Both the position numbers and the translations under genes were made by a program. A stretch of 64,000 nt of DNA from Homoserinibacter gongjuensis (GTDB lineage Bacteria; Actinomycetota; Actinomycetes; Actinomycetales; Microbacteriaceae), in NCBI RefSeq assembly GCF_030161875.1, contig NZ_BSVA01000001.1, forward strand, positions 2,542,001-2,606,000, read 5' to 3'. Numbering within the stretch: position 1 is the stretch's first letter; each line of letters opens with the position of its first letter. Positions 1 to 8,787 of this stretch are shown here, one piece after another. The notes beneath the pieces are model-generated. The model was not told the origin of the DNA. It saw only the letters and a program-made list of their open reading frames with translations, and did not search any database.

Positions 1-972
1 CCGTGGCTGCGCTTCATGCTGCCGTGGCGCGTCAAGGCCAACGCCGAACGCATCGTGCGAGAGCTCAAGCCGGATGCCATCCACTTCCAGTCGCACATCG
101 TGGTCGGCCGGGGCCTCGCGACCTCGGCCGTGAAGCACGGCATCCAGCTCGTCGGCACCAACCACACGATGCCCGAGAACATCCTGCAGCACGTCGCGAT
201 CCTGCCGAGGTTCACGCTCGATTGGCTCGCAGCCATCCAGTGGCGTTCGGCCCGCAAGTGGTTCGAGAAGGCGGATGCCATCACCACCCCCACCCGGCGT
301 GCGGCCGACTTCTTCGAGCGCGGCACAGGCCTCACCGGCGTGCACGCGATCTCCTGCGGCATCGACACGAGCTTCTACACAGCCGACCTTTCGCCGCGCA
401 CCGACAACGTCATCGTGTTCCTCGGCCGCCTCGACGAGGAGAAGTACATCCACGAGGCCATCGAGGCGCTCGTGCGTTTGCAGGACCTCGACGCGAAGCT
501 CGTGATCATCGGCGACGGGGAAGTGCGTCCGCGGCTGGAGGCCCGGGCACGCGAGCTCGGCCTCGCGGATCGCGTGCGCTTCACCGGGCGTGTCTCCGAC
601 GAGGAGTTGCGGCGCGAGCTCACCGAGGCGAACGTCTTCGCGATGCCGTCACGCGCCGAGCTGCAGTCGATCTCGACGATGGAGGCCCTCGCATCCGGTC
701 TTCCCGTCGTCGCCGCGGATGCCATGGCGCTTCCGCATCTCGTGCATCCGGGCGTCAACGGCTATCTCTACCAGCCGGGCGACATCGAGGCGTTCGCGGG
801 GTACCTGCGCACGATCCTCACGGCCGCACCCGATGAGCTCGACCGCCTTCGCCGCGGGGCCCTTCGCACCGTGGAGGCCCACGACATCCAGCGCACCCTC
901 GACATCTTCGAGGCGCTGTACCGCGGCGAGGAGGTCGTCGACCCCGACACCGAGGGGGAGCTCGCGCGGTGA
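1..972 (+). CDS. Glycosyltransferase family 4 protein, 5' end outside window
   Basis: The reading frame is open from base 1, so the start lies upstream; 323 residues are visible. The C-terminal half is a clear GT-B fold donor domain of the GT4 type. It has a strand giving VFLGRLDEEK, then LVIIGDG, then RVRFTGRVSDEEL, then the E-x7-E region AELQSISTMEALASGLPVVA that holds the nucleotide-sugar ribose and phosphates. Known GT4 enzymes transfer sugars to lipids or other sugars at the inner face of the membrane; the acceptor cannot be told from sequence. Its stop overlaps the next start by 4 bp (GTGA), so the two are probably co-translated. Confidence 0.9.
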   Translation, partial: PWLRFMLPWRVKANAERIVRELKPDAIHFQSHIVVGRGLATSAVKHGIQLVGTNHTMPENILQHVAILPRFTLDWLAAIQWRSARKWFEKADAITTPTRRAADFFERGTGLTGVHAISCGIDTSFYTADLSPRTDNVIVFLGRLDEEKYIHEAIEALVRLQDLDAKLVIIGDGEVRPRLEARARELGLADRVRFTGRVSDEELRRELTEANVFAMPSRAELQSISTMEALASGLPVVAADAMALPHLVHPGVNGYLYQPGDIEAFAGYLRTILTAAPDELDRLRRGALRTVEAHDIQRTLDIFEALYRGEEVVDPDTEGELAR

Positions 973-2255
973 GCGCGGCACCCGCCACCGAACGCACCCT
1001 CCAACCGGCGGCGTGGCGGCGTGCCCTCGGTCCCATGGCCGTCGCGGTCATCCTGCTGAGCGTCGTGCTGCAGGAGCCGGTTGCGGGCCTCCTGCCACCC
1101 GACACACCGCGCTGGGCCCTGTTCCTGGCGATCGCCGTGCCGATCGTGGCCGCGGTGGCGATCGGCCTCTCGATCGCCTACCCGCGGGTGCGGGTCGGGG
1201 CGGATGGCGCGCTCGTGGTGCGGGCACGCCGCGTCGCGCCGTCGGAGGTCGTGGGGATCCGCCGCTCGGTCTCGAGCGGGGGCAACGCCGGCTACCTCGT
1301 CTACACCCTCGAGACGTCGAACGGCGGCGGCATCCGGGTGCTCGTCGCCGGGGCACCGATTCGTGGTCTCGGGATCGCCGAGTTGGGGGTGCTGCGCGAG
1401 GTGATCGCTGCGTCGGCGATTCCGGTCGGCGCCGACCCGAGCGAGCTCGAGCGCTCGTTCTTCGCCGCGAATCTGCTGGCGAGCGGGCGACGCATCGAGG
1501 CCGACCGTCGGCTCGTGCTGCGGGAGCTGGACGGGCTGCGGGGTGCACCGCATCGATCGGATGCGGAACCCGCGGTGTCGGAACAGGTCGCGGTGCCGCC
1601 CATGTCGGCGTCCCCATCCGCTGACGCCACCCTCCAGGACGACCGTGAAGCTGAGCGGCAGCTCTCCGGCGCGGCAGGAACGCGCATCTTCCGCCGGGTG
1701 GCCCTGGGGCTGTTCGCCCTCGCGTGCCTCGCCGCGGCCGTGCTGCTCATCGTGCTCGTGGTCATGGAGTCGCTCGGCACCGATTTCGGTGCCGCTGACG
1801 AGGACCCGTTGACCGCGACGATGTCGTTCGCCATCCTCGCGGCGCTGCTCACCGGCATCCTGTGGGCCATCGCGGCCGACCTCGACGACGCCCGCCGCCG
1901 TGCGCTCTCACGGGAATGGCTGGCTGCGGCACCCGCCGAGCAACTGGCGCGCGGCCTTCCGACACCGTTCCATGCTGCGTGGATGCGGGCGCCGGGCGGG
2001 CGGATGGCAGGGCTCGCGCTCCTCGTGCTCGGCATGGTGGCACTGCTGGCCGTGATCGGGGGCCCGGTGGCCCTCGCCGGATCGTACGCGGCGCCGGCCG
2101 TCGGCATCGTCGCGACGATGGTCGGCGTGGTGCTCGGCGGGGTCGCGCTCTGGCTGTGGTTCGCCCGCCGCCGGGCGTATGCACGTCGTGTGGAGTGGCT
2201 CCTGGAGATTGCCGGCCCTCGCGTGCGCGAGGGCGACGAGCCGCTCGCAGGCTGA
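969..2255 (+). CDS. Multi-pass membrane protein of unknown function
   Basis: A 428-residue protein starting at the GTG that overlaps the glycosyltransferase stop. There are two hydrophobic segments near residues 20-65, then a soluble region of about 170 residues rich in Arg, Ser and Ala, then four more hydrophobic segments after about residue 230. The soluble region begins with a short beta-rich stretch (VRVGADGALVVRARRV) resembling small PH-like domains of bacterial membrane proteins, but I do not assign a family. Coupling to the glycosyltransferase suggests an envelope role, which is inference only. Confidence 0.75.
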   Translation: MSAAPATERTLQPAAWRRALGPMAVAVILLSVVLQEPVAGLLPPDTPRWALFLAIAVPIVAAVAIGLSIAYPRVRVGADGALVVRARRVAPSEVVGIRRSVSSGGNAGYLVYTLETSNGGGIRVLVAGAPIRGLGIAELGVLREVIAASAIPVGADPSELERSFFAANLLASGRRIEADRRLVLRELDGLRGAPHRSDAEPAVSEQVAVPPMSASPSADATLQDDREAERQLSGAAGTRIFRRVALGLFALACLAAAVLLIVLVVMESLGTDFGAADEDPLTATMSFAILAALLTGILWAIAADLDDARRRALSREWLAAAPAEQLARGLPTPFHAAWMRAPGGRMAGLALLVLGMVALLAVIGGPVALAGSYAAPAVGIVATMVGVVLGGVALWLWFARRRAYARRVEWLLEIAGPRVREGDEPLAG

Positions 2256-2316
2256 CCGGCTCAGTTCGTCAGCTTTCGAGAAGCGTCGGATGCGGCGGGC
2301 TCATTACCGTTGCCGC

Positions 2317-2985
2317 ATGGTCTCCATCACATCTCTCGCCCTCGAGGTCGCCGACGCGGCGGCCGCATCCCGTTTCTATGCCGACGCCTTCGGTGCGCCC
2401 GTGCCGCTGCAGTTCCGAGTCTCGGATGCGCCGACCTCCGGCTTCCGCGGTTTCACGATCTCGCTGACCGTCGCCCAGCCGGCGAACGTGCACGCTCTCT
2501 ACGACGCGGCGATCGCCGCCGGCGCCACCGCGCTCAAGCCCGTGGCGAAGTCGCTGTGGGGCCACGGCGGCACCTTCCGGGCTCCGGATGGCGCGATCTG
2601 GAACATCGCCACCTCCGCCAAGAAGGACTCCGCCCCGGGCGCCCGGGAGTGGGAGCACGTGGTGCTGCTGCTCGGCGTCGACGACGTCGCGGCAAGCAAG
2701 CGCTTCTACACCGAGCGCGGCATGACGGTCGGCAAGAGCTTCGGCAGCTACGTCGACTTCGACCTGCCGGGCAGCCCCGTCGGCTTCGGACTCTACAAGC
2801 GGCGTGCCCTCGCCAAGTCGGCGGGCGTGCCCGAAGACGGCAGCGGCTCGCATCGGCTCGTGATCGCGGGCGACCTCGGCGCAGCCACCGACCCCGACGG
2901 CTTCACCTGGGAACCGGTCGACGCATCCGTCTCGGCGTTAACGGCGCCGCCCCGCGCAGCCGGTAGCGTTGTCGCGGGGCGGTAG
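2317..2985 (+). CDS. VOC (glyoxalase/bleomycin-resistance) family protein
   Basis: This 222-residue protein has two tandem beta-alpha-beta-beta-beta modules. Module one begins SLALEVADAAAASRFYADAFG and module two begins HVVLLLGVDDVAASKRFYTE. Both end in typical VOC signatures (FRAPDGAIWNI and DPDGFTWE). The family includes metal-dependent lyases, dioxygenases and binding proteins; the substrate is unknown. Start chosen at ATG 2317 because homology begins there; the frame is open further upstream. The frame continues past the usual end and its TAG stop is bases 8-10 of the following tRNA gene. Confidence 0.85.
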   Translation: MVSITSLALEVADAAAASRFYADAFGAPVPLQFRVSDAPTSGFRGFTISLTVAQPANVHALYDAAIAAGATALKPVAKSLWGHGGTFRAPDGAIWNIATSAKKDSAPGAREWEHVVLLLGVDDVAASKRFYTERGMTVGKSFGSYVDFDLPGSPVGFGLYKRRALAKSAGVPEDGSGSHRLVIAGDLGAATDPDGFTWEPVDASVSALTAPPRAAGSVVAGR

Positions 2986-3049
2986 CTCAGCCGGTTAGAG
3001 CAGCGGACTCATAATCCGTCGGTCACGGGTTCAAGTCCCGTCCGCCCTA
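2976..3049 (+). tRNA. tRNA with CAT anticodon (elongator Met or lysidine-type Ile)
   Basis: The cloverleaf folds by eye. Acceptor GGGGCGG pairs with CCGCCCT (one G-U pair at the end). The D arm is GCTC/GAGC, the anticodon arm GCGGA-CTCATAA-TCCGT, and the T arm ACGGG-TTCAAGT-CCCGT, followed by discriminator A. No CCA is encoded. CAT serves elongator Met, initiator Met, or tRNA-Ile2 after TilS modification. The regular acceptor pairing argues against initiator; I cannot decide between Met and Ile2. Confidence 0.93.
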
Positions 3050-3090
3050 CTCAGATCGCTCAGCAGCGAGACTCAGACCACCACTCGGCC

Positions 3091-3345
3091 TCAGAGCAGT
3101 GACAGCTCGCGGAGCTTCGCCTCGACGGCCGGGTTCGTCGGCTCCACCTGGTGGGTGCCGTCGGGGTAGACGACGACCGGGATGTTGGTGCGCCCCGAGA
3201 TGCCGCGCGCCTTCTCGGCCGCCTCCGCATCCGCTTCGACATCGATGTACATGTACTCGACGCCGAGCCCATCGAGCTGGGCCTTCGTGCGGCGGCAATC
3301 GTGGCACCAGTCGGCGCCGTACATCGTGAGGGAGGTGACGGGCAT
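3091..3345 (-). CDS. Glutaredoxin / mycoredoxin-like protein
   Basis: This 84-residue thioredoxin-fold protein has the active site CHDC at residues 14-17 after a beta strand (TSLTMYGADW). The cis-proline strand NIPVVVYPDGTH follows near residue 55. Actinobacterial glutaredoxin-like proteins of this size include mycoredoxins (usually CxxC with mycothiol) and NrdH redoxins. CHDC resembles neither of the best-known motifs exactly, so I call it a glutaredoxin-family dithiol reductase. It ends 42 bp from the tRNA and is transcribed toward it. Confidence 0.85.
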   Translation of the reverse strand: MPVTSLTMYGADWCHDCRRTKAQLDGLGVEYMYIDVEADAEAAEKARGISGRTNIPVVVYPDGTHQVEPTNPAVEAKLRELSLL

Positions 3346-3501
3346 CTTTCCAGCGTAGGCGCGCGCAGTCGAGGCTGCTGGGTCGACCCCCAGCGGATGC
3401 ATACCCCCAAGTCGGGGGAATGTGTCCAGGTACATACACGGATGCATGTAATATTCGTTCGCCGGATTGGTTCGAATGCCGCTGGCGGGATGGAGATGGT
3501 C

Positions 3502-5126
3502 ATGCGACGTCGGATGACGGTGACGGCCCTGTGCGCCACCGCGATCGTGCTTGTTCTTCCCACCGCGGCATCCGCGGCCGGGGAGGTCACGCCGACAAGC
3601 GGTCCCCTCGCGGGTGGCACAGTGGTGAGCGTCGTGTCTCCGGCGGGTCTTGACTCGGTGATCGGAGGCGGGCTGTACTCGCTCGGCTTCCTGCCCGACG
3701 GCAGCCTCTACGCGTGGGGTGCTGATGGGTCGGAACAGCTGGGGGATGGCCCCGGCCAGGTGGACAGGTTCGCACCCGTTCGCGTTGCCGCGCCCGTCGG
3801 CGTCACCTTTGACAGCATCGGCGCAGGCGGCACTCACGTGGTGGCCCTCGGCTCGGATGGCGCCACCTACGCGTGGGGCAACGACGGGTCGGGACAGCAG
3901 GGCAATGGGCCGGGAGTGAACGGCCAGGCGACGCCCTCGCTCGTCATGACGCCCCCGGGCGTCAGCTTCACGAGCGTCGCGGCGGGTGCTGCGGCCGCGT
4001 ACGCGATCGGTTCCGATGGGAACGCCTATGCCTGGGGAGCCAACTCCCTCGGTCAGCTCGGAGACGGAAGCACCGACCCCACCCAGTCGTCGCCGGTGCC
4101 GATTGCCACCCCGCCGGGCGTCACCTTCCGCGAGGTGTCGGGTGGCGCGGCGCATGCGCTCGCTCTCGACACGAACGGGAACGCCTACGCGTGGGGCTCC
4201 AACTTCTACGGCCAGCTCGGCACGGGAGTGACCGGTGGGGTGGAACGCACCCCGCTGCCGGTGGTCATGCCCGTCGGGGTGACCTTCACGAGCGTGTCGG
4301 CCGGTGACTACCACTCGCTCGCACTCGGCTCCGACGGCAACGTGTACGCGTGGGGGCTCGACATGTTCGGCGGGCTCGGTGACGACGCCGCGCTCGTGGA
4401 TCAGTCGGCGCCCGTCATGGTCGCCGCTCCGCCGGGAGTGTCGTTCGTCGCCATCTCCGCCGGGGCCATGCACTCCGTGGCGCTCGCGAGCGACGGCACG
4501 GCATACGCCTGGGGTCGCGACGACGGAGGACAGCTCGGAGACGACCCCGCCTTCGCGAACCAGCCGACGCCGCGCGCGGTCGCGATGCCGTCCGGCGTGA
4601 GTGTCATCTCGCTCTCTGCAGGGCTGGACCACACCCTCGCCGTCGGATCGGATGGTGCCACCTACAGCTGGGGCTGGGTCTCGTTCGGAAGGCTCGGGCG
4701 AGACGCCGGCGGTGTGAACCAGCCCGTGCCCGGGCAATTGGCCGCACCGCAGGTGACGGCCGTCTCCTTCGACGGGGTCGACGGCACCGACCTGGCATTC
4801 GACGCCGTATCTGGAAGCTGGACGGTCACGACGCCCCCGGGGCGACGGCCGGGGCGGTCGACGTCGTCGTGCAATGGAACTTCAGCGGAGAACCGCAGCC
4901 GCCGGTGACCTACCCGACGGCCTTCCTCTACGTGGCGCCGAACGTGCCGCAGAACCCTCAGAACCCGCAGAACCCGCAGAACTCGCAGAGCCCGCCGGCC
5001 GTGCCGAACACGCCGAGCAGGCTCGCCGCGACAGGGTTCGAGACCGTGGGATGGGCATCGATCGCTGCGCTCTCGCTCGCACTCGGGGTGGGCGCCCTCC
5101 TGCTGCGGCGCCGGTCGCCGGAGTGA
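3502..5126 (+). CDS. Sortase-anchored RCC1-repeat surface protein inside a split IPT/TIG domain (frameshift near 4840)
   Basis: Start ATG 3502 has GGAG six bases upstream; in-frame ATGs lie at 3490 and 3496. A signal peptide of about 27 residues (MRRRMTVTALCATAIV) precedes an opening typical of IPT/TIG domains (VTPTSGPLAGGT). Seven RCC1 repeats of about 52 residues follow, each with G-S-D-G-x-x-Y-A-W-G and usually GQLG. The closing strands of the TIG domain come next (VTAVSFDGVDGTDL, WTVTTPP). The frame breaks at the GGGG run 4839-4842; one extra G restores AGAVDVVVQWNF and an open frame to 5126. The tail has an NPQ-rich spacer, LAATG, a hydrophobic helix and RRR, the arrangement of class E sortase substrates. 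Predicted wall-linked propeller protein; ligand unknown. Confidence 0.85.
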
Positions 5127-5189
5127 ACGGAGGCGAGACCTCGAAATACCTCCGTGTCCCGCGTGGTTGCATCAGGGGATTCGAGCAGG

Positions 5190-6038
5190 ATGGACAGCAT
5201 GACCGACACCGCCCCCGCAACGACCCCGCAGACCCCCGAGGAGCAGTTCGCCTACTTCCATTCGCGCCGCGAGCTCGCCGTCGTGCAGCCGCAGGGCAGC
5301 CTCGCACTCACCACGACCCAGGTGATCGACACCGAGCAGACCGTGTGGGGCGTGCCCGGGCGGTGGGCCCCGCGAACCGACGGCGGATCCGGGGTGCTGC
5401 TCACGGCATCCGCATCGGACGGGATCGAGGTCGACGGCGAGACGGTCGACGGCACGGTCGAGGTGCGCGGCAAGGACGACCCCAACCCCTCGAGTATCCG
5501 CTTCAGCGACACGGTGAGCGGCTTCGTCATCGCCCAGGAGGGCGGGCTCTATGCGGTGCGCATCTTCGACGCCCAGTCGGAGGCGATCGAGGCGTTCGGC
5601 TCGATCGACGCCTTCCCCTACGACCCGTCGTGGGTCGTCACCGCCGACTGGTCAGTGAACCCGGAGGGCACGACCCTCGGCTTCGAGCACCTCAAGGACG
5701 ACGGCCAGACCCGTGAGGAGGTGCTGCCGGGCCGCATCACGTTCACGCGCGACGGCGTCGAGTACGACCTCGCGGCGTTCAAGTCCGGGCGCGCGCTGCA
5801 GCTCGTGTTCGCGGATGCCACCAACGGCGAGAGCACCTACAGCGTCGGCCGGTTCCTGTTCGTGGCGCCGAACGCCGACGGCACCATCACGCTCGACTTC
5901 AACCGCGCCGTGCTGCCCCCGTGCGCGTTCAGCTACGCGTTCAACTGCCCGTTGCCGCCCAAGCAGAACCGCTTCCCCTTCGCGATCGAGGCGGGGGAGA
6001 AGCTGCCGCTCACGAAGGACGGCTCGCCGCTGCACTGA
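5190..6038 (+). CDS. DUF1684 family protein
   Basis: A protein of about 280 residues with the DUF1684 pattern: an N-terminal segment (EEQFAYFHSRRELAV), a central beta-rich core, and the conserved C-terminal block FNRAVLPPCAFSYAFNCPLPP then QNRFPFAIEAGEK. Family members occur in many bacteria and have no settled function. Two ATGs are possible, 5190 and 5199; AGGA at 5187-5190 suits the second. No signal peptide is visible, so it is probably cytosolic. Its last 29 bases overlap the convergent vanZ-like gene. Confidence 0.85.
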   Translation: MDSMTDTAPATTPQTPEEQFAYFHSRRELAVVQPQGSLALTTTQVIDTEQTVWGVPGRWAPRTDGGSGVLLTASASDGIEVDGETVDGTVEVRGKDDPNPSSIRFSDTVSGFVIAQEGGLYAVRIFDAQSEAIEAFGSIDAFPYDPSWVVTADWSVNPEGTTLGFEHLKDDGQTREEVLPGRITFTRDGVEYDLAAFKSGRALQLVFADATNGESTYSVGRFLFVAPNADGTITLDFNRAVLPPCAFSYAFNCPLPPKQNRFPFAIEAGEKLPLTKDGSPLH

Positions 6039-6450
6039 GCGTGCTCGCCCGGGCGGCGCGCGCCCGGCGCACCGCGGCGACGAGCATCGCCCCCAGCAGT
6101 GCGCCCGCCGTGTTGGCGATGACATCGGACACCGTCGCGAAGCGAGTGGGCAGGAAGAGCTGCACGCCCTCGATGATGCCGCTCGTCACGAGGCCCGCGA
6201 GCGTGGCAGACCACACCCGCATCCAGCGGTAGGCGGCGAGCGCCAGCACGCCGAACGGCACGAACATCGCGACGTTCGCGGCGACCTCGAGCACGACGAA
6301 GGTGGGGCCGTACGGCTGGTCGATCACGCTCGCGACCCAGCGCGCCACGATCTGCGCGATGCCGACACCCTCGGTGGGCTGCGGTGACCACACGACGAAC
6401 CCCACCGCCACGAGATAGGCGGCGAACAGGATCCGCAACAGCAGGCGCAT
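6010..6450 (-). CDS. VanZ-like membrane protein
   Basis: A 146-residue protein with four hydrophobic segments. VanZ-family signatures are present: VVWSPQP after the first helix, NVAMFVPFGVLA, and the loop SGIIEGVQLFLPTRFATVSDVIANTAGALLG near residue 90. VanZ relatives are small integral membrane proteins sometimes linked to low-level teicoplanin resistance; for most the function is unknown. It diverges from the DNA polymerase gene (54 bp between starts) and overlaps DUF1684 tail to tail. Confidence 0.87.
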   Translation of the reverse strand: MRLLLRILFAAYLVAVGFVVWSPQPTEGVGIAQIVARWVASVIDQPYGPTFVVLEVAANVAMFVPFGVLALAAYRWMRVWSATLAGLVTSGIIEGVQLFLPTRFATVSDVIANTAGALLGAMLVAAVRRARAARASTLSAAASRPS

Positions 6451-6503
6451 CGGTCCACCCTAGTCAGGCGGGCGGAGTCGGTCGTGCGCGGGAGGATAGA
6501 GGC

Positions 6504-8152
6504 GTGTACGTCGCCGTGAGCTCGCCCGGGCCCGGGGTGGTCGACGTCGTGACGCTCGACGCGGATGCCGCCGACGTCGCCCGCGAGCGCATCCCCGAGG
6601 CCGGGTTCGCCGACTGGGTGGCAGCGCACGAGCCTGAGCATCCGCGCTGGGTGTGGGCCGACACGAAGCGCTGGTATCCGCGACTGCTCGCGGCAGGGGT
6701 GCGCGTCGAGCGCTGCATCGACCTGCGGATGTGTCGCGTGATCCTGCGGAATGCGGTCGCCTCGTCGGGCACGCAGCTCGCGCGTGCCCGGCGCGACCGC
6801 TGGGACGCGACCTCGCACGCGACGACACTCGCATCCGATGCCCTGTTCGAGCTCGAACCGCCCGAGCCCGATGACGACCCGGCCCTCGAGCTGCGGCGGC
6901 AGCGCGAGGCCATCGCCGAGAGCAGCGCGCCGGGCCGCTTGGCCCTCTTGGTGGCCGCCGACAGCGTCGGGGCGCTCGTGGCCACCGAGCTCGAGTTCGC
7001 GGGCCTGCCCTGGGACGCCGCGCGTCACGACCACATCCTCACCGAGCTGCTCGGGGAGCGCACTCCGGCAGCTCGCCCCGCCAAGATGGAGCAGCTCGTC
7101 GCCGAGATCCGCACCGCGCTCGACGATTCGCGCGTCAATCCCGATTCGCCGCCGGTGCTGCTCAAGAGCCTGCAGCGTGCCGGACTGCGCGTGGGCAGCA
7201 CGAGTCGCTGGGAGCTCAAGGGCGTCGATCACCCGGTCGTCGCGCCGCTGCTCGCGTACAAGAAACTCGCGCGCCTCTATACCGCGAATGGATGGGCGTG
7301 GCTCGCGGAGTGGGTGCACGGCGGCCGATTCCGCCCCGTCTACGTTCCGGCCGGGGTAGTGACCGGTCGGTGGGCATCCGACGGCGGTGGTGCCTTGCAG
7401 CTGCCGCAGCAGGTGCGTGGTGCGGTGGTCGCCGACCCCGGATGGAAGCTCGTGGTGGCGGATGCTGCACAGCTCGAACCGCGGGTGCTCGCGGCGATGT
7501 CGGGCGACGCAGCCATGGCCCGTGCTGGACGCGCGCACGACATGTACCAGGGCATGGTCGAGGCGGGCGCCGTGGAGACGCGATCCCAGGCGAAGTACGG
7601 CATGCTGGGCGCCATCTACGGGGGCACGACGGGGGAGTCGGGGCGCATGCGCCCGCGCATCGAGCGCGCCTTCCCGCGCGCCATGGCCTTCGTCGAGGCC
7701 GCCGCCCGCCGGGGGAATCGGGCGAGGTCGTGAGCACCTGGCTCGGCCGCAGTTCGCCGCCCGGGCGCGACGCCGCGTACGACGAGACCGTCAGCGAGGC
7801 CGAGCGCGCCCGGGCGCGCAGCGACGGGCGCGCGTGGGGCCGCTTCACCCGCAACTTCGTCGTGCAGGGCACGGCTGCCGAGTGGGCATTGTGCTGGATG
7901 GGCGCCCTCCGCCGGATGCTGTGGCAGCTCGGCGGGGGTGACACCGCATCCGTGCCCCTCACCGCGCGACCTCATCTCGTGTTCTTCCTGCATGACGAGC
8001 TCATCGTGCACACGCCTGAGGATCTCGCGGATGCCGTCGCTGACGCGATGCGGGCGGCCGCCGCCGAGGCGGGGCGCATCCTGTTCGGCCAGGCGCCCGT
8101 CGAGTTTCCGGTCACGATCGCGATCGTCGACAGCTACGCCGACGCGAAGTAG
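6504..8152 (+). CDS. Compact family-A DNA polymerase (3'-5' exonuclease-like/polymerase), frameshift near 7711
   Basis: Start GTG 6504 follows GGAGG at 6491-6495. The product is about 549 residues, much shorter than PolA, and has no 5'-nuclease domain. Family-A palm motifs are visible: motif A ADAAQLEPRVLAAMSGD, with the metal Asp and an unusual AAQLEP in place of YSQIEL; motif B RSQAKYGMLGAIYG; and motif C FFLHDELIVH. The N-terminal 200 residues sit where an exonuclease domain would be, but classic exonuclease acidic motifs are not obvious. The frame breaks in the G run 7711-7715; one more G gives RRGESGEVVSTWLGRSSPPG and an open frame to 8152. Homologues are widespread in actinobacteria; the repair role is unproven. 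Confidence 0.85.
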
Positions 8153-8172
8153 CCGACTCTCGAACCACATGC

Positions 8173-8202
8173 TTGTGATTTCGGGGCCCGACCGGGCATA
8201 AT
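8173..8202 (+). promoter_or_regulatory. Probable sigma-70 promoter for the DUF3145 operon
   Basis: TTGTGA (8173-8178) and CATAAT (8197-8202) are separated by 18 bases. This is a good match to SigA-type -35 and -10 boxes in DNA otherwise poor in A and T. It lies 67 bases upstream of the DUF3145 start, and no other gene could use it. Confidence 0.6.
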
Positions 8203-8269
8203 GGCCCCAAGCAACAGCGAACGTACGTCAGGTCGATGGGGAAGTCGCATCTGACGAACGGAGAGAAAA

Positions 8270-8772
8270 GTGGCTGCTGCGATGTCGCGCGGAGTGGTGT
8301 ACGTCCACTCCGCTCCTCGTGCTCTCTGCCCGCATGTCGAATGGGCCGCGGGCCGTTCCCTCGGGCGCGCCGTGAACTTCGACTGGCGGCCCCAGCCGGT
8401 GCTGCCCGGTGCCCAGCGCACCGAGTACGTGTGGGAGGGCCCCCGCGGCACGGGTGCCGTGCTCGCGTCGGCCCTGCGCGGCTGGGAGCACCTGCGGTAC
8501 GAGGTCACCGAGGATGCAGGCCTCGGCACAGACGGCGGGCGCTGGATGCACACCCCGACCTCGGGATCTTCTTCGCGCAGACCGACACCGCAGGCAACAT
8601 GGTGGTGCCGGAGGATCGCATCCGCGCGGCCATGGAGACCGCGGGGTCAGACGCCTTCGAGCTGCACCGCGAACTGCGGCTCGCCCTCGGCCAGGCGTGG
8701 GATGACGAACTCGAGCCGTTCCGCTACGCCAGCGAGGACTCTCCCGTGATCTGGCTTCACAAGGTCGGTTAG
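8270..8772 (+). CDS. DUF3145 family protein (frameshift near 8553)
   Basis: Start GTG 8270 follows GGAG at 8260-8263. The corrected product is 167 residues and matches the actinobacterial DUF3145 family: SRGVVYVHSAPRALCPHVEWA at the start, WEGPRGTGAVLASALRGWEHL in the middle, and GNMVVPEDRIR plus PFRYASEDSPVIWLHKVG at the end. One missing C in the CCCC run 8553-8556 breaks the frame; adding it gives RWMHTPDLGIFFAQTD. Function unknown; the family is nearly confined to Actinobacteria. It is followed after 15 bases by a small acidic gene with a strong ribosome-binding site. Confidence 0.87.
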
Positions 8773-8787
8773 CAAAGGAGCGACACC

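Noticed and set aside
3361..3470. Riboswitch or sRNA in the glutaredoxin/RCC1 gap
   Set aside because: There are two GGATGCAT copies and a short CCCCC/GGGGG pairing, but no known aptamer core or convincing extended fold.
4839..4842. Phase-variable G tract switching the sortase anchor of the RCC1 protein
   Set aside because: The tract is only four Gs, and the same one-base loss affects some twenty other genes including essential ones, so assembly error is the simpler explanation.
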